NCBI GenBank assembly: GCA_020634455.1
Contig: JACKBQ010000002.1
Coordinates: 1,426,001-1,490,000 of the forward strand
DNA length: 64,000 bases
From: Ardenticatenaceae bacterium
Lineage (GTDB): Bacteria > Chloroflexota > Anaerolineae > Promineifilales > Promineifilaceae
Direction of reading: 5' to 3'
A model generated the notes under the pieces. It ran no database searches. It had not been told where the DNA came from and saw only the letters and a list, made by a program, of their open reading frames with translations. The number at the start of each line of letters is the position of its first letter. Positions within the stretch are counted from its first letter, which is position 1. This document shows, piece by piece, positions 17,917 through 26,361 of this stretch. A program made the position numbers and the translations under genes.

Positions 17917-18486
17917 CTAGCCTAACCTTTGGGCACAGGCAGAAGCGACGCCACAACGCGCACAGCGGCCCCAATCGTTGTGATCTCGTTCTAGTTCAAC
18001 TTCAAACATATCTTCACGCATTTCGGTGAGCAGGTCGAGTAAATCTTCGCGGAGTTCGTCGGTGTAATCTACGGCAAAAGCACGGTCTTTGTACTGGATG
18101 ATGCCATGAGACGGCCGTATCCCATATTCACGCTCCACCAACCAGCAGTACGCCGCCAGCTGGTACAAATGACCTTCCCACGGCTCAGCGGGAGCCTTGC
18201 CTGACTTGATTTCCACCGGGATAATGCCCCCATCTGGCTCTTCCACCAGGTAATCGGGCTTACCCACCAGGCGCAGCTGTGGGTCGTAAAGCGATTCATC
18301 GTTAACCATCCAGGCGCTGCCTGCGTCGGTGTACAGGATACGGCCGTCTGGCAACCCAGACTGTTCGGCCAATACCCCACTGCGCCACCATAGCCACAGC
18401 GCCACCGCCAACAACAAAAAACCGATTCCAAGAGAGTAGCCGCCCCAGATCATAGTCATTGGGTAATTACTATCCCCCACCTCCAT
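17917..18486 (-). CDS. Membrane-anchored Cas4/Dna2-like PD-(D/E)XK nuclease, C-terminal piece
   Basis: A 189-residue protein. Residues about 12-35 form a transmembrane helix ending WLWW. The cytosolic part has the PD-(D/E)XK core: VGKPDYLV (catalytic Asp), then IIPVEIKSGKAP (E-x-K), then the HLYQLAAYCWLVE helix (QxxxY-like). Near the C-terminus CARCGVASACAQ has the three closely spaced cysteines of a Cas4 4Fe-4S cluster. The first cluster cysteine and the usual Cas4 N-terminus are missing here but are present in the overlapping upstream gene. Nuclease activity is inferred from motifs only. The start is uncertain; ATG at 18459 is an alternative. Confidence 0.75.
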   Translation of the reverse strand: MEVGDSNYPMTMIWGGYSLGIGFLLLAVALWLWWRSGVLAEQSGLPDGRILYTDAGSAWMVNDESLYDPQLRLVGKPDYLVEEPDGGIIPVEIKSGKAPAEPWEGHLYQLAAYCWLVEREYGIRPSHGIIQYKDRAFAVDYTDELREDLLDLLTEMREDMFEVELERDHNDWGRCARCGVASACAQRLG

Positions 18487-18718
18487 TCATCAACGAAAAG
18501 GTCAGAAACGCCACCACGACAAAAATGAGCAGGTAGGCGGCGCGACGCAACCACAAAGATTGCTGCACGTGTTGCCCATGCTGACGATGATGTTGCGCCC
18601 CCTGAGCCAGCTCATGCACGTTTTGCGCGGCAACACCCCGGCTACGTTTTAGCCACCAACTGCGGCGACAATACAAATAATCGCCAACTTCGCTTGCCCG
18701 AATCCAATTTTCGCTCAT
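18470..18718 (-). CDS. Small membrane protein holding the Cas4-like N-terminal piece
   Basis: This 82-residue protein opens with WIRASEVGDYLYCRRSWWL, matching the Cas4 N-terminal region that supplies the first iron-sulfur cysteine, then NVHELAQG, where Cas4 proteins have a catalytic-site histidine. A C-terminal helix (AAYLLIFVVVAFLTFSLM) spans the membrane, followed by GGGG and the stop. The end overlaps the next gene by 17 bp. The stop follows a run of five G; with four G the two frames would merge into one polypeptide. The ATG at 18718 is preferred to a TTG at 18754. Confidence 0.65.
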   Translation of the reverse strand: MSENWIRASEVGDYLYCRRSWWLKRSRGVAAQNVHELAQGAQHHRQHGQHVQQSLWLRRAAYLLIFVVVAFLTFSLMNGGGG

Positions 18719-18771
18719 GCGTTCTAATTCTAGCCGAAGGGAAGCCGCTGTCAAGAAAGATGCTGTGAAGA

Positions 18772-19728
18772 TTACGGCCGTACCAAAACCTTCAGCACAC
18801 CCGGTTCAGCCGCCTTTTCAAATGCAGCGAGGCCATCAGTTAGAGGGAAGTCGGCCACAATGAGGGATTCTGTAGATATTTGACCTCCGGCCAGCAAGCG
18901 CAGCGCTGGCGCAAACGGGCCACAGCGGGAGCCGATCACCTCAATTTCGCTCACGACAAGTTTGGTCATGTCCAGCTGTTTGTCGTCGGCAAAGGTGCTT
19001 TTGAGCACCACGGTGCCCATTGGCCGCACCAGCCGCAATGCCTGGACAAAACCGGCATTATTGCCCGTCACCTCTACGACCAAATCGAAGCTGCTGTCAG
19101 CAAAATCGGTGGTGAGGCCGGTGGCCAGGCCCCACGATTCAGGCAGTTTGAGCGAACTGTGCCGTCGCCCCAGCACGGTGACATCGCCGCCTGCCAGCTT
19201 GAGCACCTGGGCAACCAGCAAACCCAGCCGACCGGGACCCACCACGGCCGTTTTTAGAGACGGCCGTATCTTCACCTGTTCTCGTATTTTTAGCGCTGCG
19301 GCCAATGGCTCTGCAAACACAGCTCGCTCGTCGGGCACGTTGTCTGGCACTTCAAATAAATTGCGGACAGGCACCGTCATGAATTCAGCAAATGCACCGT
19401 CCTTGTCGTGTACACCCAGAGCACGCCGCGTGGGGCAATGCTCCGGGCCGTGGTTCAGGCAAATCTCGCACGTTTGGCAGCCAATATTCATGCTAGCTAC
19501 CACGCGCTTACCCAACCAATTCGAATCCGCGCATTCTTCCACTACACCCACAAACTCATGCCCCAGCACACCGGCAAAACCTGAAACATACCCCTTCACC
19601 ATCTCCAAATCGGTAGAGCAGATACCGGCGAGGGTAATGCGTAACAACGCTTCATCGGGCTGAGGCACAGGTTTTGGATAATTTTGCCTGAGCATCAGCT
19701 GGTTATTTTCACAATATAAGGCGTACAT
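18772..19728 (-). CDS. Zinc-dependent alcohol dehydrogenase (MDR family)
   Basis: A 318-residue medium-chain dehydrogenase/reductase. The catalytic zinc ligands are the Cys in GICSTDLEM and the His/Glu of LGHEF; the structural zinc lobe is the cysteine cluster CQTCEICLNHGPEHC. The coenzyme motif AVVGPGRLGLLVAQVL follows. It is about 20-30 residues shorter than threonine or sorbitol dehydrogenases. The substrate is unknown. It overlaps nothing and lies 20 bp from the lipoprotein gene on the same strand. Confidence 0.88.
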   Translation of the reverse strand: MYALYCENNQLMLRQNYPKPVPQPDEALLRITLAGICSTDLEMVKGYVSGFAGVLGHEFVGVVEECADSNWLGKRVVASMNIGCQTCEICLNHGPEHCPTRRALGVHDKDGAFAEFMTVPVRNLFEVPDNVPDERAVFAEPLAAALKIREQVKIRPSLKTAVVGPGRLGLLVAQVLKLAGGDVTVLGRRHSSLKLPESWGLATGLTTDFADSSFDLVVEVTGNNAGFVQALRLVRPMGTVVLKSTFADDKQLDMTKLVVSEIEVIGSRCGPFAPALRLLAGGQISTESLIVADFPLTDGLAAFEKAAEPGVLKVLVRP

Positions 19729-19748
19729 CTTTTTTGGCTCCTATCTAT

Positions 19749-21131
19749 TTACCCACTGTCTGGCGTGGGTGTGGGGGTCTCATCTGGCACGGCCGTTTCT
19801 TCCGGGCCAGGGGTCGAGGCGCTATTGGGAACGGCCGTTTCCCCCGTTAGCAGCTCATTTAATAACTGATTCAGTTCAACTAGCTCAACCACATTAAAAG
19901 CGTCGCTCCATTGCGCGTCGTACACACCACCAGGGCCGCGCACCAGCAATACCGACCGTGTGGCCACTGGCGTTGCTGTTCCCGCGCCTAAAAATGTACT
20001 CAAACCGGTGCGCAGGCTACCACTAGCTAGCAGTTGTGTTGTCAGGCTAATCACCTGGCTGCTGCTTAGCGTGGCGCTGATTGTTTGGCTGTTGTTGAGG
20101 GTGGCAACGGCCGTATCATCCATAAAAATCGTTAACTGTGCCCCATCGCTGCGCTGATAATCCAGCACGGCATCCAGCGGAAAAGTGGCGGGGGGTCGCG
20201 GCAGCGTCGCTTGGCTGGTAGCCAACAAATCACGCAGCGCCGCATCCAGCGCCACATACAGCGGTTGCAGCGTGGAGGGCACAGCAAACTCTGGGCAAAC
20301 CAGAACGATTGGCGGCGATTCGCCCCGCCCCGCCAGCATCAGAGATTCCAGCGGGGTGCCAGGGCACGGCGCCGAATATTGCTGGGCCAATGCCGGGGCA
20401 TCTAGCACCCCGTAAGCAGCCAGCAGTTCTGGCGAAGCAACACCAACTGGCTCAACTTCCCCTTCGTTTGCCAACCAGCGGTAAAGACGGCCGTCTTCCA
20501 TCACAGCAATGGAATGGGCGGGGGCAAACGCTGTTGCGCTGCGCCGTAAACCCACCACCGCTCCGGCAGGAAAGTGCGGGCCAAGCGTAATGGTGAAGAA
20601 ATTTTCCAGGCTGGCCAGCAGCACAGGGTCTCGCAGCCACCCCTCGCCCTCAACGCCGGAAAAGGGCAAGGCGTAGGTAACATAGGCACAGGTGTCGCAG
20701 CCTTCCGGCACGGGCGTTGTCACCAATTCGGGTAACACTTGCTGCAAATCGAGCAAGACGCTGGCCTGATTATCTCGCTGCACAAACAGACCAGTTGTTT
20801 CATCCACCAAAATCATCTGGCTGTTGACGCTGCCTTGCAAACGACGATCCAGCCCCAGGCTGGGGATCATGAGATGCAGCTCAACTACATTCGCCCCAAA
20901 AGGGATGGGGGTATTGGTCACCTGGGTAGGCAGCGGCTGCTGGGTTACGGTAACCACGGGAATGGCGTTTATCTCACTGCCTTGTGGCAAGGGGGTAAAG
21001 GTTGGTGGGATGGCAGGCGAGGTCGGCACAGGCATGTCCGCCAGCGGGGTTTGCACATCCGCTGGCGGTTGGGCGCAGGCGACCCAGAGGCCGCCTGCCA
21101 ACAGGAACAGCACCAGCCAGGTTTTTCTCAC
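19749..21131 (-). CDS. Secreted lipoprotein with Thr/Pro-rich stalk, function unknown
   Basis: The signal peptide MRKTWLVLFLLAGGLWVAC ends in a lipobox cysteine at residue 19, so the protein is probably lipid-anchored outside the membrane. A Pro/Thr-rich linker follows to about residue 75, then a folded region with FGANVVELHLMIPSLGLDRRLQGS. Near residue 330 the LQPLYVALDAALRDLLAT segment and LDAVLDYQRSDGAQLTIFM resemble the GerMN domain fold, but I am not certain. The C-terminus is again Thr/Pro/Glu-rich. It lies 4 bp downstream of secF, so it may be co-expressed with the Sec accessory pair. Confidence 0.65.
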   Translation of the reverse strand: MRKTWLVLFLLAGGLWVACAQPPADVQTPLADMPVPTSPAIPPTFTPLPQGSEINAIPVVTVTQQPLPTQVTNTPIPFGANVVELHLMIPSLGLDRRLQGSVNSQMILVDETTGLFVQRDNQASVLLDLQQVLPELVTTPVPEGCDTCAYVTYALPFSGVEGEGWLRDPVLLASLENFFTITLGPHFPAGAVVGLRRSATAFAPAHSIAVMEDGRLYRWLANEGEVEPVGVASPELLAAYGVLDAPALAQQYSAPCPGTPLESLMLAGRGESPPIVLVCPEFAVPSTLQPLYVALDAALRDLLATSQATLPRPPATFPLDAVLDYQRSDGAQLTIFMDDTAVATLNNSQTISATLSSSQVISLTTQLLASGSLRTGLSTFLGAGTATPVATRSVLLVRGPGGVYDAQWSDAFNVVELVELNQLLNELLTGETAVPNSASTPGPEETAVPDETPTPTPDSG

Positions 21132-21135
21132 AAAT

Positions 21136-22068
21136 TTACGCTTTCAAGAAGGGAATCTCGTTCTTTTCCCAGGCAACCAGCAGGGGAACGGCCGTAAAAA
21201 TAGAGCTGTACGTCCCACTGAGCAATCCGATAAACAGAACCGCGATGAATGGTTTAATGGAAGCGCCACCAAACAGCAAAATAGCCACCATAATGAACAT
21301 GGCGTTAAGCTGAGTGGCCAAAGAACGGTGAATGGTTTCCAGGATGGAGCGATTAACTACACGCTCATATTTTTCCAACGGCCGTTTGGCAATATTTTCC
21401 CGAATGCGATCAAATACAACGATGGTGTCTTGTAAAGAGAAGCCTGCTACGGTGAGAACGGCCGTTAAAAACAGCGCATCCACCTCCCAGCCCAAAATCA
21501 TGCCCGTCAGGGCAGCTACGCCAAAAATGACAAACAGATCGTGTACCATCGCCGCCACAGCACATGCACCATAACGGAACGGATTTGGCACCTGGCGGAA
21601 CACTACCATGATGTACACCAGGACAATGACACCAGCAACCACAACGGCAATAAAGGCCGCATTGGTCACTTCGCCCGCCACTGTGCCGCTGACGCTTTCT
21701 ACCTGGGTGCTGTTTGGCACCAGAGGAGCAAGATCGTTCAGCGCATTCTCAATTGCCTGCGCCATTTCTGGGCTCAGGGTTTCTGTACGGATTTGCCACG
21801 CATTTTGCAAACCTTCACCCCGCAGAGCAATGATGCTGGGATTGGTAATCCCTGCCTCGGTGAACACGTCCTCAACAGCCGTTTCCGTTACTGCCTCGGT
21901 AAACTGCACTTCAAACCGGGCACCACCGCGAAAATCTACACCTAGCAAAAAGGGCGAACCAGTGGTGGCAAAGGAGTAAACCATCGCCAAAATGCCCAAA
22001 CCAATGACGATGCCAGAAAAAATAAAGTAAGTTTTTCGTTTTTCAACTAAGCTAAAAAGAAACATCAC
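21136..22068 (-). CDS. secF: Protein translocase subunit SecF
   Basis: An RND-like membrane partner of SecD that uses the proton motive force to pull secreted proteins out of the SecYEG channel. The first helix is followed by LLGVDFRGGARFEV, the SecF signature. Periplasmic P4-like residues and five further helices follow, with GFSLQDTIVVFDRIREN and NRSILETIHRSLATQ, both conserved in SecF. The length of 310 aa is normal. It overlaps secD by 4 bp, so the two are translated together. Confidence 0.96.
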   Translation of the reverse strand: MMFLFSLVEKRKTYFIFSGIVIGLGILAMVYSFATTGSPFLLGVDFRGGARFEVQFTEAVTETAVEDVFTEAGITNPSIIALRGEGLQNAWQIRTETLSPEMAQAIENALNDLAPLVPNSTQVESVSGTVAGEVTNAAFIAVVVAGVIVLVYIMVVFRQVPNPFRYGACAVAAMVHDLFVIFGVAALTGMILGWEVDALFLTAVLTVAGFSLQDTIVVFDRIRENIAKRPLEKYERVVNRSILETIHRSLATQLNAMFIMVAILLFGGASIKPFIAVLFIGLLSGTYSSIFTAVPLLVAWEKNEIPFLKA

Positions 22069-23393
22069 ACACCTAACAACCAGCTGCTGCTGCCAATGCG
22101 GTCAGCCAGATTACCCATTACAAAACGGACAAAGGTTCTGGTTACGATAACGGCCGTAAACATGCTAATCCCCACCCCAATGGCCAACGTTAGGGCGAAC
22201 CCCTGCACGGCGCTGGCCCCAAAGCTGCGGCCAAACGTCCACAGCACAAGGCAAATCACCAGCGTAGCAATATTGGAATCCCGGATAGATGTCCAGGCCC
22301 GGTCAAACCCGGTAAAGATCGCATCGCGCAGGCCGCTACCAGCCCGCAACTCTTCCTTCATACGCTCAAACACCAAAATGTTGGCATCCACCGCCATCCC
22401 GGTCGAAAGCAAAAAACCGGTAATGGCTGGCAGCGTCAGGGTTACTGGAATTGCCATGAACACAGCCACATTAACGGCCGCATACAAAACCAAAGCCAAA
22501 TCGGCCAAAAAGCCCGGTAACCGGTAATAAATCAGCATAAACAGCAGCACCACGGCCACGCCAATCGTGCCTGCTTGCACACTGGAAGCAACCGAAAGTT
22601 CACCCAGCGTCGCCCCAATCTGGCGCGTACTGTCAATAACCAGCGGAATAGGCAAGCTGCCAAAGCGAAGCTGCAAAGCCAATCGCTGCGCCTCTTCCAG
22701 GGTAAAGTTACCGGTAATGGTTCCCTGCCCCTCAATCACGGCACTAATTTGTGGGCTGGAAATAACTTGTTTGTCCAGCACAATGGTTAAAAATTGTCCC
22801 TGATGCTCACGGGTGTAATTGGCAAACAGGTCTCGATCTTCCGCACGCAAGGTGAATTCAACATAGTGCTGGTTCAGGTTGGTTGCCTGAGAAGCTGCCA
22901 ACTGAATGGCGGCCCCAGTCATGACTGTTTCGTATGTGGGAACGGCCGTTCCCATAACCGCACCATCCGCCCCAAGCTCACACCGGGACGGGCCTTGATT
23001 GAGACTGGTGCGAATACAAGCGCCTTCTGGCAGCGGAGTCGTTCCGGAATCCACAAACTCCAGTAGAGCTGTTTCCTGAATTAATGAAACGGCCTCTTCT
23101 GGGTTATCAATGCCTGGCAATTCCACCAAAATGCGGCGGTCACCTTCAGTTTGAACCAATGGCTCCGCCACACCAAGAGCATTCACGCGTTGCTCAATAA
23201 TCTGGCGTGATGTATCCAACTGCTCCGGTTCAATGGCCACGTCATCGGCCAAATCGGCTTTCAGCAGCACTTGCAGGCCACCCTGCAAATCCAACCCTTG
23301 TCGAATGGGATAATTTGGATTTTGCACAATCCAAATCGCCCAGCCAGCTATCGCCAAAATGGCGATTAGCCACACATAATCTTTTCCTTCCAT
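22065..23393 (-). CDS. secD: Protein translocase subunit SecD
   Basis: A membrane translocase component of 442 aa. The N-terminal helix is followed by IRQGLDLQGGLQVLL, the P1 head region, and RILVELPGIDNPEEA. The RND half has six helices with STGMAVDANILVFERMKEEL and GFDRAWTSIRDSNIATL, both diagnostic for SecD. It lies directly upstream of secF with a 4-bp overlap. A promoter with TTGCGA and TATAAT spaced by 16 bp is found on its strand at 23513-23486. Confidence 0.96.
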   Translation of the reverse strand: MEGKDYVWLIAILAIAGWAIWIVQNPNYPIRQGLDLQGGLQVLLKADLADDVAIEPEQLDTSRQIIEQRVNALGVAEPLVQTEGDRRILVELPGIDNPEEAVSLIQETALLEFVDSGTTPLPEGACIRTSLNQGPSRCELGADGAVMGTAVPTYETVMTGAAIQLAASQATNLNQHYVEFTLRAEDRDLFANYTREHQGQFLTIVLDKQVISSPQISAVIEGQGTITGNFTLEEAQRLALQLRFGSLPIPLVIDSTRQIGATLGELSVASSVQAGTIGVAVVLLFMLIYYRLPGFLADLALVLYAAVNVAVFMAIPVTLTLPAITGFLLSTGMAVDANILVFERMKEELRAGSGLRDAIFTGFDRAWTSIRDSNIATLVICLVLWTFGRSFGASAVQGFALTLAIGVGISMFTAVIVTRTFVRFVMGNLADRIGSSSWLLGV

Positions 23394-23485
23394 ATCAATT
23401 GCCTACTTTAGTCCACCCAAAAGATGGATCTTTGATCTAAAGAATTTTGACTGCAACTAACTTCCGTCAGGCTTGCAACTGGCGG

Positions 23486-23513
23486 ATTATAGCAGTCGCA
23501 AAAACGGTCGCAA
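23486..23513 (-). promoter_or_regulatory. Predicted sigma70-type promoter of secD-secF
   Basis: On the minus strand, TTGCGA (23513-23508) is followed after 16 bp by a perfect TATAAT (23491-23486). Transcription would start about 85 bp before the secD ATG. No other gene on this strand could use it. Confidence 0.6.
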
Positions 23514-23542
23514 CTTTATTCGGTACCAATTTTTGCAGGATT

Positions 23543-24106
23543 TTAGGGCGCTAATTTAGCGAAGTAATGGGTGCTAGCCAGCTCATTTGTGAGATGATCT
23601 CGCGAATCGTGCCGGTGGGTGCCTTCAAATGTAAAGCCACAGCGACGCGCTACGGCCGCACTGCGTTCATTTTCAGAATCGCAGCGAATGAGCAGGCGCT
23701 GGGCATCAAAATAATTAAAGGCAAATTGGCAAATGCCATTGACTGCTTCGGTGATGTACCCTTTTCCCGTGTAATTGGTGTGCAGCCAGTAGCCAATTTC
23801 AAAGCTGGGCACATCCCAGTTAGCATTGTGCAGACCGCTGCAACCAATTAAGGTGTCGGTGCCTTTAAGAAAAAGGAGCAGCCAGAAATCCTTGCGCCCC
23901 AGGTAGTTCAGCTCTCCTTCGCGGGCGCGAATTTCATAGGATTCTTCAGAGGCGATTTCTACAGCCCAGGGCATCCACGGTTTAAGTTCTGCCTGCGATT
24001 CGAGAGCAGCCGTTCGCACCCGCGCACCGTCACCCGGCAAAGATCCTCGAATCGTCAAATGATCTGTTTCAAAGGAATATGGAATATCTTTCAGTATCGG
24101 ATTCAT
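23543..24106 (-). CDS. GNAT family acetyltransferase (RimJ/RimL-like)
   Basis: Transfers acetyl from acetyl-CoA to an unknown amine. The layout is that of the RimJ/RimL group: ETDHLTIRGS at the start, IGCSGLHN strand, FEIGYWLHTNYTGKGYITEAV (containing the pyrophosphate-binding loop) and ENERSAAVARRCGFTFEG near the end. The ATG at 24106 gives a normal length of 187 aa; a GTG 11 codons upstream (24139) has an AAGAAG stretch but poor spacing. It is divergently arranged with the histidine kinase gene. Confidence 0.85.
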   Translation of the reverse strand: MNPILKDIPYSFETDHLTIRGSLPGDGARVRTAALESQAELKPWMPWAVEIASEESYEIRAREGELNYLGRKDFWLLLFLKGTDTLIGCSGLHNANWDVPSFEIGYWLHTNYTGKGYITEAVNGICQFAFNYFDAQRLLIRCDSENERSAAVARRCGFTFEGTHRHDSRDHLTNELASTHYFAKLAP

Positions 24107-24164
24107 AAGCAATTTGGTACTCAGGTACTGTTCTTTCACGACTTCTTTACTGGATTGTAAGCTA

Positions 24165-24194
24165 AATAGACAGTGAACTTAGTACAATAGACAG
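24165..24194 (+). promoter_or_regulatory. 9-bp direct repeat before the histidine kinase gene
   Basis: AATAGACAG occurs at 24165-24173 and again at 24186-24194, 21 bp apart start to start (two helical turns), immediately before the kinase ATG at 24197. The spacing suits a dimeric regulator, possibly autoregulation. No standard promoter with good spacing could be fitted. Confidence 0.4.
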
Positions 24195-24196
24195 CT

Positions 24197-26002
24197 ATGT
24201 CTGAATTGGTTTTTCATATTAAGCGTAGGCCAGGTACGGCCGTATTTCTAGCCATCCCCCTGGTTTTTTTTGCATTGCTTCGCTTTTTGCCAGGTCTGGA
24301 TGTTCACGCCTGGAGTTTATCATGGTACACACGCCTCATCCAATACTACTTCGGCGCGTTTGCCAGCTTCATCGCCCTCATTGCCGCCCTGTTCGCCAAT
24401 AGCGCCCTCGGTGAAAAAACTTCCGCGCGCTCCATCTTTTTGACTATCGGGTTTATTGCCCTCTCTGCCCTGTTTCTTTTTAGCAGTTTAGCCACTCCCA
24501 ATATTCTTATTGAAGGGGCATCCAATCCTACTTTTATTTGGTCCATCCGCCTGAGCTTGCCCATCAGCGCCCTCTTTTTTGCCGCCTCAACAATTGATTG
24601 GCCGCAAAATGCGGAAAAATTTATCGTTCGTTTTAGACGTCTTTTTTGGCTAGCGGGTCTTTTGCTTCTCCTCACATTTGGCATTTTTGCTTTTGGGCAA
24701 CCTGCTCTGTTAGAAAGCCTGATGCAATTCGACCCAATCTTGCCCAACCTGTTTGGCGCTCTCTCCATAACCTTGCTTTTGTGGACTGCCTGGCGGGCAC
24801 GGGTACTCAACTGGTACGGCAGCACAATGATAAACGGCCGTCTCGCCGTCGTCTTTTTGCTGCTGGCAGAAGCACAATTTAGCCTGGTTTTTGGCGTTGC
24901 TGGGCAGCTAAGCTGGCTCATGTACCATCCACTTGTGCTGGCAGCCCTCATCGTGACCCTCTCCGCCATCCTCAACAGCTTTCACACATCCCGCGATGTG
25001 CAGCTCTCCCGCTATTTTGCCGCGCTCGGCAGCATACTCATTGCAGGGCTTTCGCTGGTTAGTGTAGAGATTAGTTTCCGCTGGCTCAATACGGGCGTCG
25101 GTGTAAATCGCACTTCGCTCATTCCCCTTAGCATTGCCCAGGGCACACTTAGCTTTGTGGTTCTGTACATCATCGTTTTTTACCTGAACCAGCTCATCAA
25201 TGAACGCAACGAAGCCCTGCGGCGCGAGCAACATCTACGCAGCGAACTCACCCAGCTCATTGTGCACGATCTCAAAAGCCCGCTCACCGTCATCCTCAGC
25301 GGTATGAACCTGATGAGCAAACAGAGTCTGGGGAGTCTGACAGAAACGCAAAAAAGATTGCTGACCAATCTGGAAAAATCTGGCGAAGATATTCTCAACA
25401 TGATCAACGATCTGCTGGATGTTGAACGACTGGAAGCCGGGGCGCTCACGCTGCAAAAGAGTTTAACCGACACTATGCAATTGCTGAAAAATCAAACCGA
25501 AGAAAGCAAAATTTTGGCCAGCACCAACAAGCAAAAGCTGTTCTTTACGCACGATGCCAAATTGCCCCAAATTCGAGTTGACAAGGGCTTAATCACCAGA
25601 GTGTTTGCCAATTTGTTAAGCAACGCCCTCAAATTCACCCCAGATCGCGGAACGGTAAAAGTGCATATCGCCAAAGGAGTAGGCGAACTGGTCATTACCG
25701 TTGCCGACAGTGGCCCTGGCGTGCCCAAACATGAACGAGATCGCATTTTTGAGAAATTTGCCCAAGTAGAAGGCGGGGAGCGGCGTGGCGCTGGTTTGGG
25801 GCTAACGTTTTGCAAAATGGTCGTTGAGGCTCATGGCGGCAACCTGACCGTAAGCGAAAGCGAGTTGGGCGGGGCGCTGTTCCAGCTAACGCTGCCATTT
25901 TCGGAAGAAGAAGCGATTTTGTTTGAGGAAATGGCACTGCCGCCAGCATCATACGCAGATTGGGCGCTGGACACAGGGCACCACACGCCAACACCCAACT
26001 AA
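24197..26002 (+). CDS. Membrane sensor histidine kinase
   Basis: A 601-residue sensor. The first 335 residues hold about eight to nine hydrophobic helices, an integral-membrane sensor rather than a periplasmic loop domain. A short coiled linker (NEALRREQHLRSEL) leads to the HisKA helix with phospho-acceptor H357 in LIVHDLKSPLTVI. The ATPase domain has the N box NLLSNALKFTP, the G1 box DSGPGVP and the G2 box GAGLGLTFC. No response regulator lies next to it, so its partner is elsewhere. The 3' end overlaps the convergent SUI1 gene by 4 bp. Confidence 0.93.
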   Translation: MSELVFHIKRRPGTAVFLAIPLVFFALLRFLPGLDVHAWSLSWYTRLIQYYFGAFASFIALIAALFANSALGEKTSARSIFLTIGFIALSALFLFSSLATPNILIEGASNPTFIWSIRLSLPISALFFAASTIDWPQNAEKFIVRFRRLFWLAGLLLLLTFGIFAFGQPALLESLMQFDPILPNLFGALSITLLLWTAWRARVLNWYGSTMINGRLAVVFLLLAEAQFSLVFGVAGQLSWLMYHPLVLAALIVTLSAILNSFHTSRDVQLSRYFAALGSILIAGLSLVSVEISFRWLNTGVGVNRTSLIPLSIAQGTLSFVVLYIIVFYLNQLINERNEALRREQHLRSELTQLIVHDLKSPLTVILSGMNLMSKQSLGSLTETQKRLLTNLEKSGEDILNMINDLLDVERLEAGALTLQKSLTDTMQLLKNQTEESKILASTNKQKLFFTHDAKLPQIRVDKGLITRVFANLLSNALKFTPDRGTVKVHIAKGVGELVITVADSGPGVPKHERDRIFEKFAQVEGGERRGAGLGLTFCKMVVEAHGGNLTVSESELGGALFQLTLPFSEEEAILFEEMALPPASYADWALDTGHHTPTPN

Positions 26003-26346
26003 CCTCCAACAAATTTAAACTTAAACCCCTTCTTTTGCAGCAGTTCTGCCAATCTGTCGCGATGATCCCCCTGAATTTCGATAATACCGCCTTCTTTCAC
26101 GGTGCCACCACTCCCGCACGCTTTTTTGAGCTGCTTGCCCAACGCATCCAAATCTTTTTCGCTCAACTGAAAATCACGCATGACGGTGACCTGCTTGCCA
26201 CCGCGCCCTTTTTTTTCGCGCTGGATGGCGATGGTTTGCTGCTCCGGGGGTGCGGATTTGGCAACGGTTTTAGGCGGTTCTGGTTGACGCCGTTCAAAAT
26301 CATCGTCGGCGGATGAGTAGACCACATTTCGTTTGCGATTTCTCAT
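25999..26346 (-). CDS. SUI1/eIF1-like translation initiation factor (YciH type)
   Basis: A 115-residue protein homologous to eIF1. After a basic, charged N-terminus (about 50 residues), the SUI1 fold is clear: EKKGRGGKQVTVMRDFQL, then LGKQLKKACGSGGTVKEG and the end HRDRLAELLQKKGFKFKF. Such bacterial proteins bind the small ribosomal subunit and influence start-site fidelity. The family is patchy in bacteria. It is upstream of the glycosidase-like gene on the same strand, without obvious functional linkage. Confidence 0.93.
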   Translation of the reverse strand: MRNRKRNVVYSSADDDFERRQPEPPKTVAKSAPPEQQTIAIQREKKGRGGKQVTVMRDFQLSEKDLDALGKQLKKACGSGGTVKEGGIIEIQGDHRDRLAELLQKKGFKFKFVGG

Positions 26347-26361
26347 AAAATTTCCCTTTTT

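Noticed and set aside
17917..18718. Cas4-like genes as part of a CRISPR-Cas locus
   Set aside because: No repeat-spacer array and no cas1, cas2 or effector genes are in the window; the proteins are membrane-anchored, unlike CRISPR Cas4.
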